Positions 49,343 through 60,532 of a stretch of 64,000 nt of DNA are shown here, in pieces (positions within the stretch are counted from its first letter, which is position 1; each line of letters starts with the position of its first letter). Location of the stretch: contig CP136066.1 of NCBI GenBank assembly GCA_032622095.1, positions 150,548,224 to 150,612,223 of the forward strand, written 5' to 3'. Made by a program: the position numbers and the translations under genes. This DNA is from Siphonodentalium dalli. Lineage: Eukaryota; Mollusca; Scaphopoda; Gadilida; Siphonodentaliidae. The notes beneath the pieces were generated by a model. That model saw only the letters and a program-made list of their open reading frames with translations, was not told the origin of the DNA and did no database searches.

Positions 49343-49413
49343 TCAGTAATAGACCAGCAAGGAATGCTCATTATTTTACCATGTCAAGAATAGACCAACA
49401 AGGAACGCTCTTT
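49343..49413. repeat. CGCTCTTT module, tandem form
   Basis: The unit (GGAAYGCTCWTTATTT, then ACCATGTCAAGAATAGACCA) occurs twice in direct orientation at 41-bp spacing (49363 and 49404), with a weaker third unit before. This copy shows that the module is a 41-42-bp tandem repeat. Confidence 0.65.
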
Positions 49414-49539
49414 ATTTCCCCATACTGAAGAAAATTTGGACCCGGACTTTTCTAAATTCTATGAATTAAATATATTTTCCTGTAGCACATGAAGTCCGTA
49501 TAAAAACTACTTCACATATATATGTGTCAACCTATTCTG

Positions 49540-49760
49540 TTCCCAGGAACAGGGTTAACTAGAGGTCACCCACGATGATCCATATGAAGTTTGGTAACGA
49601 TTGGATAAGGGATGTGGTCTATATGGTGTGTTAAAGGAAATTGTTGGTGGATGGATGGACACACAGACAGATGACAACTCATGGCAATAGCTCATACTCG
49701 ACTTCATTAAGTTGAGCTAAAAAATACAAAACAAAAACAAAACAAAGAAAAAAAGAAGGA
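49540..49760 (+). mobile_element. LINE/SINE-like 3' tail
   Basis: CATATGAAGTTTGGTAACGA, then GGATGGACACACAGACAG and a GTTGAGCTAAAAAA tail, resembles a retroposon 3' region widespread in marine invertebrates. No coding part is seen. Confidence 0.35.
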
Positions 49761-50730
49761 AAAAAAGGCAATCTTTCAGACTTCAAACCGCTATAACAAT
49801 TTGAAATACCATTCAAATTTCCAAATACATGCAAAATACTGTAGAACTTATGACAACAATTCCATGTTTTCCTTTTAGCCTACTTGGTGGCTTCAGAGTT
49901 GGCAAGACATTGCGGGTTCTCATTTGATGACAGAGAGAAGTAATATGAAGACTGCATATACTTATATAAATCTTCCTTTAAGAACAATTTATTTACAGGA
50001 AGACTGATTGAATTGTTACTAAAGAGATCTACTTTTTGTTTTCATAATCCATAGCTAAAACTACATCTGAAAAATCCCCTTAGTTTCTATATATTGGGCT
50101 TATTTATTAGGGGTTCAAGGCCTTCAAAGTGGTTAAGTGCAAAATAACATGTAGTTTGTTGAATTATCATTATCAACGAAAATATGGAAAAATATAATGA
50201 TCTAATAAAGCCTTGAAATAGAGGGATAATTTAGTGATGATACCCCACACAGCGGGCTAGCATCACCAAATTCACCTTCCTGTTTCTGTATTTTCAAGAA
50301 TGTGGACATTAGTACATGTACATAAAATCGCTGCTCAAAACTGAACTGAACCAAGCATGTATAATGCTATAAATGGGATGGCAATCAACACTTGTGGCCA
50401 ATCTATGATGGCCGTCAATCCCTATAGATTGAATAATCCTATACCACCACGATGTAAATCCAAACGACAAACTGATACATGTAGTTTCGCATTGAGCCTC
50501 ACCCTGTATAAACTACCTGCACTATATATAAATCAAGTTGGTGAATACGAGCCAAGGCTGATGTTACGTTATTACATTATTACAGAATAATGATTTCAAC
50601 ATGCAAAATCTAATTTAATATTGGACAATTATTATTAAATACTGAAAATAAGATAAAAAACGATCTATTTTTCACTTATCATTGATAAGAATGATTTTAG
50701 ATGCTTTGGATTTTTACGAAGGCCTTGAGT
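49760..50730. other. AT-rich stretch, no gene seen
   Basis: Only a partial GGGCTAGCATCACCAAATTC module (50253-50273) and chance frames (50357-50590) are visible. Confidence 0.35.
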
Positions 50731-50960
50731 CTCTTTAACCCTTTCCTTACTAAAGCTCATTGACGAGTAGCTCCCATAGGAAATGTTCAGATAATAATTT
50801 CAACGAAGGTCGTTTGTTGAGCTTATTATCTGAATATTTCCCTCCAATAGGACAGTATAAAAATATTGCTTGATTTACATCCCCTCCCGACTCTATTTTT
50901 AGTCACTCTCTTCAATTTTGTTTTATTTGCACATCTTTTATGCAAATTTTTTCTCATGCC

Positions 50961-51227
50961 TTAACTCTTTCATGACGGGAGCTGTGCTGGTGCAGCATTA
51001 AAGAACCTGTGGCAGTGCATTCTGTTATATATCCAAGTCTCCCATAGGGAGCCTCGCTCGCATATATAAGAGAATTCACTGGCTTACAAGATCAATGCAA
51101 ATATTGTTAGGCCAATGCATTCTCTTATATATGCAAGGCACCCTATGGGCAACTCGCATATATAAGAAATGCATTGGCACAGGGTTTTCACAAAAAAATC
51201 AAGAAGATCCCGTCATGGAAGGCTTAA
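50961..51227. mobile_element. piggyBac-like MITE (CCCTTTCATGAC family), copy 2
   Basis: Starts TTAACTCTTTCATGACGGGA and ends TCCCGTCATGGAAGGCTTAA. It contains the ATGCATTCTCTTATATATGC hairpin motifs of the piggyBac-like MITEs. Confidence 0.65.
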
Positions 51228-51938
51228 TCATCAAATTACATTTCAATGATCCATAATCAGTCAATTTTGGTCAAATTGGACAATCTAAATCACCTTGTAA
51301 TATATAAGATAGGATACTGCTTCAATATCTAGAACAGTCCATGGCCATTTATGTTAGGAAGAATAAGATATAAAAAATAAAATTCGCCCTCCCGCCCCAT
51401 TTTTCTAAAAAAAAAGTTGGATGTAAATCTAGCAATTTATTTATATTGGCCATAAATAGGACCCCTTCTGCACTAACATCTGTTGTCTGTTTATTGTTTC
51501 TGAAAACCCTTCCAGATAAATACTAAACCATTCCAATGTATTCTTTATATGGTAACTGAATGGGAGAATCCATTTAGTATAGAAATAGTTAATCTATAAT
51601 ATTTAATAAAAATATGGAAACCTTACTAGTTAATAGAATAGGCAGGGTTCACACTATTTAATTAAGAACGAGCAACATGTATATGTCAGGATTCTATGGC
51701 AGAATACAGAACAATATGGATGTCTGGAATTTTTATTCAAACTTCCATGTCTACAAGAATAGAAACAAAAAAATACAACAAATCTGTCAAGTACCCAACA
51801 GTTACATCGAGACTAATTTTATCACACAAATCTTGGAAATTTCGAAAAAATAAAAAATCTATCAAAATACTAACAAACAGAATATGAATTTATAATCTTT
51901 CTTTCCACATATTTTTCTAGCTCACAATCTTGGATATA

Positions 51939-52151
51939 CAGTAATGCCTTAAATAACCGACTCCTTAACCACAGCAGAATTATGGGTAATTTCTCAGGAT
52001 TTAGTCGGAAATATGGCTTGTTGCCATTCATCGGAAAGCTCTCACTGAGAGCTTTCCGATGAATGACAACAAGCCATATTTGCGACAAAATCCTGAAAAA
52101 TTACCCATAATTCTGCTGTGGTTAAGGAGTCGATTATTTAGGGCATTACTG
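51939..52151. mobile_element. Palindromic pogo/Tigger-like MITE, copy 2 (uninterrupted)
   Basis: CAGTAATGCC...GGCATTACTG with TA on each side, about 213 bp, almost entirely one hairpin with arms joining at GCTCTCACTGAGAGC. CAG ends with TA duplication fit pogo/Tigger-type Tc1-mariner elements. Confidence 0.8.
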
Positions 52152-52378
52152 TACTCACTATTCACACATTTCACTCTAATTTTTTTTCATGGAAGTCGCT
52201 TCTCAATTGTCCATACAACAAACTCACAGTATTTGGCTATTACAGAACATGGCGAAGGGTGGTTGCATGGACACGAGTTGGGGCTTCACATTTTGTTTGG
52301 AGATAACAAAATCATGCATTCTTACTTCTAAACATTGAAGCTAAAGACCTTATGGTTACAAAGCAAAACTATTTTGAC

Positions 52379-52778
52379 TTAACCCTTTACCCAACAGAAG
52401 GGCCCTGTGCCAATGCATTCTCTTATATATGCGAGTCGACCATAGGTCGCCTCGCATATATAAGAGAATGCATTGGCTTAACACATTACAAATTATAAAA
52501 TTGTTAAAGAATGTAAGAAAAAATGGTAAAAAGTTTTAAAAAAAGATTATTTTTAGGCCAATGCATTCTCTTATATATGCGAGGCGACCTATGGTCGACT
52601 CGCATATATAAGAGAATGCATTGGCACAGGGTATAACTGTAACTATCACAATGTGGTCAAGGAGCCGGTTCCAATGATATCCATATTTGTATGGTTCTAT
52701 TGAGACAGACCGAAGATATTTTAGGCTGTTGAAGCTTTATTTGGCCGGTTTTGGCCGGTTTGTTGGGTAAAGGGTTAA
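52379..52778. mobile_element. piggyBac-like MITE (CCCTTTACCCAACA family), copy 2
   Basis: Same ends, TTAA flanks and two hairpins as 34102-34569; slightly shorter in the spacer between the hairpins. Confidence 0.85.
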
Positions 52779-52779
52779 T

Positions 52780-54350
52780 GGGACTTTTATAAGATGACGA
52801 TTTTCAAATATTCTTAGAAAGAAAGAGCTGGAGTTGTAAATTGTAGAGCTATTAAATTTCCAAAATGAAGAGAAGATATCTCAATTTTCGAGGAGATTGC
52901 CTGCATTTAAATGTGTTTGTTATTGATAAATATATGTGTTTGTTATCTATAAATATATGGCAATATATCTTTGTTTGATGATGACTCTTTCATAATAAAT
53001 ATAACCAAATAAAAAATGTTTTAAAACTCTTCTGGGGTGGGTTGCGCTGGGGCAGATAATTAAAGATAATGTCAAGATTTGGTTGACAAATTACCTTGCC
53101 CAGGTTTATTGACAGAGCAGTTGGGTATTTTTTTGTTGACAACAGGTAATCAATAGCCCTCAGCCATGTCCATGATCTAGCCTTTCTTTATCCTTTTATG
53201 ACATTAAATAACATATATAAGTGCTATGGATGATACTAAACAGAGCCAAGTTGGTTTTTGTCACATGGCTCCAGTATCAGGTTTATCCAGAATCTCTGAA
53301 ACATAGATTAGGTGGAAGCAGATCTCAGAAATACGAACAGATACCAATCATTGATAGTTTTTTTTTTTTATACCAAGGATATCAAATACGTATTGTCACC
53401 TAGGACCTCAGCAAGTTTTCTTGGATCTCAGAGACATATAAAATGAGGCTATCTAGTATATCCAATTCTCCCCAGAAGCAGGATTTCAATGATTGGGAAA
53501 TGCATGCCATGTGCTGTTTTGTTATATTCAGTTGACCGAATGGTGTACAGTACATGTATGTTTTGATAATGAAAACTGGGTACATGTATATACTAGTAAG
53601 TAATTTGCTGGTAGTGTTATTCTGAATAAGACTTCAGTAAGTAGCCATGTTATTGAATCATGATATTTTAAGTATCATGAGTATCGCCCACAAAGGTGGC
53701 TTTTAGCAGAGGTTTATTAATTTTCTGAGGTGGATATCCATCACCTACCCCCATTATGGTTCATGAACATATCATAATTAGAGAGCTCCTAAGTTGTTAC
53801 AGACAGACCCATTTCTATATCCCGCCCGCCTCGCCAAACTTTGCTAGTCGTGACTCAATTTAAAGCACCGTAGATATAGATGCTATGGCATGATGTCATT
53901 CAGTATCATTTGATGACATACTAACAATTCTAGAATAGCGCAGTTTCTCTGTGTGCAAAATGAATTTCTGGAATCCACTATATAGCGTATTTTGTGTAGA
54001 ATGCATTAAATTACTTTTATTCTCAAGGAATGCATCCTAAATTTCAAAATCCATAGCATAAGCTGCCGCTAAGTAACATGCGTTCATGTGCTTAAAATAT
54101 GACCTTGTGTGTACAGGTCTGGCAATGCAACAAAGTCCAAACTGCAGACGGACATCATAATGTTGAGTATAAGTGATTAGAGACGTCACGGCATAAATTT
54201 AATACAAGTGGTGATATCTATGGCACAATAGACAGACAATTCAAACTTTGTATTTTGAGATCCTGACTGCCCCATTCAATATTTCACAGATCCTGGGTAA
54301 CCTAATCTTCTGTCATGTGACATTGACAAATTTAGCGAAAGTCACTTAAA
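52780..54350. other. Gene-poor stretch
   Basis: No exon is convincing. A frame at 53221-53403 follows a possible acceptor (TTTATCCAG) but has no recognisable content. Confidence 0.35.
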
Positions 54351-54383
54351 GCTCTACATAGTAGAGCAATATGGAGTACTTAC

Positions 54384-54542
54384 CAATGAATAAATGGGCG
54401 GAGAGTGGACTAGGTCTGGCCTCAACACTAAATGCATCATATTAAGCCAATCAAAATTAAACATTTGATCCTGAGGCAAATGTTTCCGAAACATGGTAGC
54501 AATGAAAGATATGAAAATTGACACAAACAAAGTTACAAACAC
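54384..54542 (-). CDS. Speculative first exon of an unknown secreted or membrane protein
   Basis: ATG at 54542 opens a hydrophobic leader (MFVTLFVSIFISFIAT), followed by FRKHLPQDQMFNFDWLNMMH and a perfect donor ATTG|GTAAGT after 53 codons. A leader peptide ending at a strong splice donor is how secreted-protein genes often begin. I recognise no family and find no partner exon on this strand, so it may be chance. Confidence 0.25.
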
Positions 54543-54690
54543 ACAACTACATCATTGTTTGCATTGTGATTTTAGATCTTTGTTTGTAAACAAAGTCGAA
54601 ATTCTGCTATAAATTTTGACTGTAGTTCACGAACAATTTATTATAAAATGGCCAAACTCTTGAGAGCAATGCAACAAAAATAATAGTATA

Positions 54691-54903
54691 CAGTAATGCT
54701 CTAATTAATCGACCTCTTAACCACAGCAGAATTATGGGTAACTTTTCAGGATTTAGTCGGAAATATGGCTTGTTGCCATTCATCGGAAAGCTCTCGCCGA
54801 GAGCTTTCCGATGAAAGGCAACAAGCCATATTTCCGACTAAATCCTGAAAAGTTACCCATAATTCTGCTGTGGTTAAGAGGTCGATTAATTAGAGCATTA
54901 CTG
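54691..54903. mobile_element. Palindromic pogo/Tigger-like MITE, copy 3 (uninterrupted)
   Basis: CAGTAATGCTCTAATTAATC at the left, its complement at the right, TA on both sides. Arms meet at CTCTCGCCGAGAG. The TTAA in each arm (TTAACCACAGC / GCTGTGGTTAA) is intact here. Confidence 0.85.
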
Positions 54904-55230
54904 TAAATACATGTACAAGTTTGAGAATGTTGTGAGAACGACATGTGAGTTTGACACCAAGGTATTTCAGGCCTGCGCGAATGCGGACTATGAGTATGAC
55001 TTTATCGTGAAGTTTAGCTACCGTCAAAATTATTTTGATTTTATTACACACCCAAGCTCATATATTTTTTCCAAACGGATAAAGGAGATGTTAAAAAAAA
55101 AATTCCGCTAGAACGATTATGACATCACATTTGACAAGACTCATTGTGATGACTCTAAATAGGTCATATATGGTTTTCAATATTCCAAAAATAAAGTGCT
55201 AATTCAACTGGGTAATATCGATGTCAAATT

Positions 55231-55437
55231 TTATCTACTACAAACTTGTCCACAAGTCTTGGGCGGTGTAATAAACATAGGATGAAACAGTGGTGTAAAT
55301 GCATTAACAATATTGCACTTGTTTCTCATGCTACGAAGTTCAACTTGAATTTTTAGTTCTTGTACGGTCGCATCACAACAACCGTGTGCAATATCGTCAA
55401 CCAGTCTACACCGTGCCTCATTCAATCTGATATACAT
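55231..55437 (-). CDS. Unrecognised 68-codon open frame
   Basis: The frame reads NEARCRLVDDIAHGCCDATV and ELKIQVELRSMRNKC, looks protein-like and ends near CGQVCSR. No homology is recognised. It lies between two MITEs, so it may be a decayed exon or mobile sequence. Confidence 0.2.
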   Translation of the reverse strand: MYIRLNEARCRLVDDIAHGCCDATVQELKIQVELRSMRNKCNIVNAFTPLFHPMFITPPKTCGQVCSR

Positions 55438-55440
55438 GTA

Positions 55441-56168
55441 TTAACCCTTTCATTACTAAGTACTCATTGAACACTAGTTCCCTTAGGTAATGTTCAGATA
55501 ATGAGTTCAACAAATGGCCATGGGTCGTTTGTTGAAATAATTATCTAAACATTTCCCACCGATGAATATGAATTCTTCTGACCTTGTATTATCTTTGCAT
55601 CTGGCTGTAGTTTGTTCATAAATCCTTAACATCCCTCCAAATGAATAAGAGACCATTGACCATTCCAATGTATACTTTAAAGGTACTCAATCCGAATTAA
55701 CGCTCGCAAATTACTATTTCCTTGGCTTCGGGGGTAAAAAATATTTGATTCGAGTCGAAGAACCCACCCATCAAAGATAGGAGTGATCAGATATCGATGT
55801 TTGAAATCTATTATTTTAATTTTAAGTGGCCCAGTAAACAGAGGACGAGAAGAACTTATCTGACCAAATTGCGGATGAAGATTGATAACTCTAAAATTCA
55901 GTGGCATTTTTGTGTCAGATATTTGACAAACCAGTAAAATTTCGTTGAACAAAAATTGATAAGTAACAGATTTTGGGCAATTTTATACTACAGTTGACTG
56001 TGGTTAGCATTATTTTTGGGCAATTAATCGATTCTGATTACTGAAGCGGCATTTCAAAATTTTTTGTTGTTGTTGGAATCTGATGATATTGGGACCGTCA
56101 AATTGGATTGAGTACCTTTAACAGTGAATAAGTGAACGGTAAAATCCATTTAGCAAAGAAAGGGTCAA
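55441..56168. mobile_element. TTAA MITE (CCCTTTCATTACTAA family) with nested element
   Basis: Starts TTAACCCTTTCATTACTAAG and ends TTTAGCAAAGAAAGGGTCAA, CCC...GGG with TTAA-like flanks, as in piggyBac MITEs. An AGGTACTCAATCCG element is inserted at 55677-56121. Confidence 0.7.
55677..56121. mobile_element. AGGTACTCAATCCG element, copy 4 (nested)
   Basis: TTAA-flanked with ends AAAGGTACTCAATCCGAAT and AATTGGATTGAGTACCTTT, inserted in the MITE 55441-56168. Confidence 0.75.
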
Positions 56169-56179
56169 TTGAGGTGTTT

Positions 56180-56640
56180 ATACAGTAAGATGCCACTATT
56201 GAGACGCCTGAGTGATGTGACTGCCTTAGTTAGATTGAGACTGATAAATGACCAATGAAAAACAATAATTACACACAAGCCTGAATATAGTGTGTCTGAC
56301 ATTTGCAGAATGAGGTCCCCAGAGGGTGAATTTAGTGATGCTACCACACACATTGGGCTAGCATCACCAAATTCACCCTCTGGGAACCTCATTCTGCTTA
56401 GGCATCAACCGCTATGGGGGATTGATAGGATCAGATTGAAGTTCCCCAGTTGAAGTTGATGATGTTCACCCATTACTGATTAGTCACCACAATTATGCAA
56501 CTTATCTTCTGCAAATTAGGGGATATAGAAACTGAACAGAAGGGAAAAAGTTATTAAAAACAATGTTAATTTGAGACTATAGACACTTGCCCACTAAATT
56601 CACCCTCTTTCTGCAAATGTCAGACACACTTTATCCAGAC
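56180..56640. repeat. Repeat with GCAGAATGAGGTCCCC hairpin modules, copy 1
   Basis: A hairpin at 56308-56399 pairs AGAATGAGGTCCCCAGAGGG with CCCTCTGGGAACCTCATTCT. The following 200 bp (GATCAGATTGAAGTTCCCCA, TATCTTCTGCAAATTAGG) recur inverted at 62205-62405. Confidence 0.6.
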
Positions 56641-56763
56641 TTGAATACACACAGAGTAGAAAACAAAAGTTGAGACTTTAAATGGAACAGAAGTATATGG
56701 CACTTGTCTGATGAATAAGAATTTCAGTCCATAATTTTTATGGACAGTTTTTTATGATTTTTC

Positions 56764-56994
56764 TTAATCCTTTCATGACTGGAGCTTCCTGAAATTTTGC
56801 GAAAACCCTGTGGCAATGCATGCTCTTATATATGCGAGTCTCCCATATAATACAATGGCCTAACAACATTTACCTTGTAAGCCAGTACATTCTCTTATAT
56901 ATGCGAGGCTCCCTATGGGAGACTTGCATATATAATAGATTGCACCGGCACAGGATCTTCAATGCTCCCATCAAGAACCTCATGAAAGGGTTAA
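56764..56994. mobile_element. piggyBac-like MITE (CCCTTTCATGAC family), copy 3
   Basis: TTAATCCTTTCATGACTGGA at the left and CTCATGAAAGGGTTAA at the right. Its left third (GGAGCTTCCTGAAATTTTGC) matches the copy at 849. Confidence 0.65.
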
Positions 56995-57448
56995 GGAGCT
57001 ATTATCTTTTCCCTGCACTTTTTGAAAAGACTGGAATTAAATTTGACTCAGAGAGATTATTATTGAGTCAAGGAGATCAGTTAACAGCTTATGTCATAGA
57101 AAATAGTTTTCTGTCATGGACGGGTTAAATTAGATTTTGTCAGTTGTTGTTGTAACTGAAAGTCTAGATCCATGAGTAAATCTTTAAGACCAAAAATAAA
57201 TTATTGACCCAATTAGTTGATTACAGAAATTTAATTTCTACACAAAGATATTTTGGGATGTAAAATGCAATCACATTATGACCATACAAAGAGAGCTAAC
57301 TCTATATTATATGTGTTCGTAGTTGAAAGTAAATTATAATAGAAATCACCCTGTCAAAAACAATTTAAAAAAATATAACGGGTAGATGGGCCAAACTTTA
57401 GAATAACGAACAGAATAGTTGTTCAATTTTAGTTTAAAACCAACTGGA

Positions 57449-57454
57449 TTTATT
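57449..57454 (-). terminator. Candidate poly(A) signal of the Kintoun-like gene
   Basis: AATAAA on the minus strand (TTTATT on plus), about 260 bp downstream of the stop codon. Confidence 0.4.
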
Positions 57455-57487
57455 AATTTATAAACTGAGCCCAAGCTGCCATTGAGA

Positions 57488-57566
57488 TAAATGTGATACC
57501 GCCTACAGATGTAAATGTGATACCGCCTACAGATGTAAATGTGATCCCACCCACAGATGTAAATGT
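57488..57566. repeat. 24-bp tandem repeat, three units
   Basis: The unit AAATGTGATACCGCCTACAG + ATGT is repeated at 57489, 57513 and, with changes, 57537. It lies in the probable 3' UTR or just beyond the Kintoun-like gene. Confidence 0.8.
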
Positions 57567-57711
57567 CCCAAATATAATTAACTCTGTATGTACAATTCAT
57601 TTGTAAAATATACAAGTTGTCCCAGCAAAATATGATCAATGTATACTCTAAGTTAACATAACTTACTAAACCATGATATGATCAGTAATTACGATTGGAC
57701 GATGAGTTCGA

Positions 57712-58959
57712 CTAGTCAATATCTAAATCAAACATAACATCATTGGAAAACCGAAAAGGACAACTTGTTTTGAGCACATCTGTAAATGGGCTCTCGCCAT
57801 CCTCCCAGCTGAGTATTGTATCGACTTTATGCTCGTCGGTAACCCCTATTTTCTCATCGACACCCATTTCTTTAACACAGCCATCTTGTTTCTGAGGAAT
57901 TTCACTGGGACTTTCCAATTGGTCGACTTCTTTATCACAGCTATTCACCAGCGTACCATCTTCCATGATGTTCGCATCGGAGGTGGGTGTGGTCAAAACA
58001 TTTTCCAAACCAGAATCGCCATTGTCTGAATTGTTAGTCCTTTCATCATATTCCATGTTGCTCGTTAAAGGAATATCAGCCAGTTGCGCATCAATAGAAT
58101 TCTCAACACTCGGATCGGAAGTCCTATCATCACTGGTATTTTCACAGGACAGGGACACAACATTACCATTCTGAATACTCTGAGAAGTCCTCTCGAAATT
58201 ACAATCATCATCACTATCATCACCGTTAGGCTCGTCTAAATGCATGTTGGCCATCTTAGATTTAATCTCTTCCACCGTTTTATTCTTAGTCTCTTTCACA
58301 GCTTTAGCTACGGTCTCAGCTTTATCACTTATTTTATCAGCTTGTATCTCAACATCCGCTTCTTCAATTTTGACCTGAACGATAGAGGCTTCTTCAAGTT
58401 CGTCACTGCCATCATTTTCGTGCACTGCATCTCCAGATGAAGCATCACTGTTTGTCAATTCTTCTGTATCGTCCTCTTCTTTAATAGCCTTGTTTTTCGA
58501 TTTAACATTTCTATGGCAACAATCATCTGATGAAAACTGCTCATCGCCGCTGCTGCTTCCCGAATTGGTCCGTCGTCGGTTTCCTTTATTTCGCCTCTCA
58601 GAAAGTTTTTCTTCTCGCTTACGGGCATGACGCCTCTTACTTTTCAAAGCTGTCTTCATCGTTTTCACGGCTTGAGCTGGCTTGTAGGTTGTATGGTCTA
58701 CATGTTCGTTGAATGACACTTTTTTCCTCAGTGGATGGTCAGAACTGTCGTCGGAATGGCGTGGACTGGCAGATGATGTGGACAAAGAGCTGAAACTGCT
58801 GCCTAGAAAATCGTCACTTGATTCAGACATACTCCGCTGCTTAAGAATGCTATGGATACTGTTAGGTAGGGCTTTGTTGTGGACAACCTCTATGTCAGCT
58901 GAGGATGGAGTCTCGAGATAGTCTGGCTCGTAACCATCATCATCATCATTGTGCTGATT
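57712..58959 (-). CDS. DNAAF2: Last exon of a Kintoun-like protein (dynein arm assembly factor 2)
   Basis: The exon opens after an acceptor (GATGTTGTAG|AATCAG; the TAG would be an in-frame stop, so splicing is required) and encodes 415 residues. It starts NQHNDDDDGYEPDYLETPSS, then SIHSILKQRSMSESSDDFLG and KKVSFNEHVDHTTYKP with a basic run (SKRRHARKREEKLSERR), a long acidic serine-rich part, and ends SWEDGESPFTDVL...FSNDVMFDLDID. The ILK..SxSESSxD, KKVSFNE and FxN..xFDLD blocks, in this order, are my recollection of the conserved C-terminal part of Kintoun, a cytoplasmic co-chaperone that preassembles ciliary dynein arms. The N-terminal PIH1 domain is not in this exon and would lie upstream, at higher coordinates. 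KVSF also fits an RVxF protein phosphatase 1 docking motif. Confidence 0.65.
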   Translation of the reverse strand, partial: NQHNDDDDGYEPDYLETPSSADIEVVHNKALPNSIHSILKQRSMSESSDDFLGSSFSSLSTSSASPRHSDDSSDHPLRKKVSFNEHVDHTTYKPAQAVKTMKTALKSKRRHARKREEKLSERRNKGNRRRTNSGSSSGDEQFSSDDCCHRNVKSKNKAIKEEDDTEELTNSDASSGDAVHENDGSDELEEASIVQVKIEEADVEIQADKISDKAETVAKAVKETKNKTVEEIKSKMANMHLDEPNGDDSDDDCNFERTSQSIQNGNVVSLSCENTSDDRTSDPSVENSIDAQLADIPLTSNMEYDERTNNSDNGDSGLENVLTTPTSDANIMEDGTLVNSCDKEVDQLESPSEIPQKQDGCVKEMGVDEKIGVTDEHKVDTILSWEDGESPFTDVLKTSCPFRFSNDVMFDLDID

Positions 58960-59001
58960 CTACAACATCAGAGATCAAAAACATGAGAAGATGCAGATGT
59001 A

Positions 59002-59676
59002 CAGTAATGCTCTAATTAATCGACCTCTTAAACACAGCAGAATTATGGTTAACTTTTCAGGATTTAGTTGGAAATATGGCTTGTTGCCATTCATCAGAAA
59101 GCTCTCCCCGAGAGCTTTCCGATGAATGGCAACAAGCCATATTCCCGACTAAATCCTGAAAAGTTACCCATAATTCTGCTGTAGTTAAAGGTACTCAATC
59201 CGATAAAACTCCTCTCAATTACTATTTCAATGGCTTCGGGGGTCAAAAATATTTGATTCGAGTCGAGGAAGTCACCCATCAAAGCTCAGATTTGTTAGAT
59301 ATCGATTTTAGAAATCTATTATTTTTCATTATCGGGAATTCTTTCTGGCCCAGAAGACAGTCATAATTTCGTTATTATTACCACTTGATTATAGAGTTAT
59401 CCATCCTTGTCTGTTTGAATAGAGTTTTGGCGTAAAATCTCGAGCAGGTTACCAAATTGACGGCAGTTATTAGTACTCATCTCGAGAACATAAGAATTTT
59501 CAAAAATCAATATCTAATAACTCTGAGCTTTGTTTGATGGGTTCCTCGACTCGAATCAAATATTTTTTACCCCCAAAGCCAAAGAAATAGTAATGTTGTT
59601 GTTGGAATCTGTTGAGATGGGGACCCTCTTTACGGATTGAGTACCTTTAAGAGGTCGATTAATTAGAGCATTACTG
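59002..59676. mobile_element. Palindromic pogo/Tigger-like MITE, copy 4, with nested TTAA element
   Basis: CAGTAATGCTCTAATTAATC to GATTAATTAGAGCATTACTG with TA flanks. The right-arm TTAA holds the insertion 59185-59650. The element lies in the intron just upstream of the Kintoun-like last exon. Confidence 0.85.
59185..59650. mobile_element. AGGTACTCAATCCG element, copy 5 (nested)
   Basis: TTAA-flanked; flanks CTGTAG-TTAA and TTAA-GAGGTCG are the halves of the host MITE, as seen intact at 54691-54903. This proves TTAA as target duplication. Closest to copy 2 (33378). Confidence 0.85.
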
Positions 59677-60532
59677 TAGTATCTATATTGATTATAGTTA
59701 TCTCCAAGTCTGAAGTTAGTTTGTCTGAAATTTGCAGAATGAGGTCCCAATTTTGTTGTGTTTTTGATTATATTCAGCTGATAAAAGTTGTTATTCCGGA
59801 AAAACCTGTCAAGGAGTGTATGGTAAGTATGCTTTTTGATAATAGATAGTTTTGTATACGTAGGTGTTTATGTCCAAAGCGGATTTGTTTTGATGAGATT
59901 TTGAGTGCAAAAAGGGAGGGTACCTCAAATCTGTTGTTTCCAAATTCTTTCTACTAGGGTATATACTAGGGCTAATATTTATTTATAATGGCCAACAACT
60001 GTGCTTTAAATCTGCCTGTTTTGTTGTTATCTAAGTGAACCAACCACTTAAAATTTAACTTATTGTGTTGCGATTGCGAAAAGTGTCATTCATGAGTCAT
60101 TCATATTTCATCATCACTCTGTGAAAATTCCGTAACAATGTGTCAATGACATGTTGGGTAATAATCAAATCGGACTTCCGATTTGGACTCTTACAGTAAA
60201 ATTCTATCATAAGTTGTATTTCAAGTTAAATATCTGTTGCGAAAACATGCATTCTGATTGGTCTAATACTGCCAACATAGCCCGCTGCTGAGTGAACTAA
60301 TTTGAATGGAGCATGTTGTGATTGGCTATGCCGCATACATGTACATGCCAAGACATAAAGAAATAATAGAATTACCTTGAAATGTGCTCTATATTGTTTT
60401 AAAATTTTGGCAGCAAAGAAATAATGCACACTGATAACAGGTGTATATCTATCAAGTACCGGATTAGGGACTGAACCACATTCAAGTGATTACAGAGTGT
60501 GATTGTGCTCTTATGTGTTCTAATCTAGCTGA

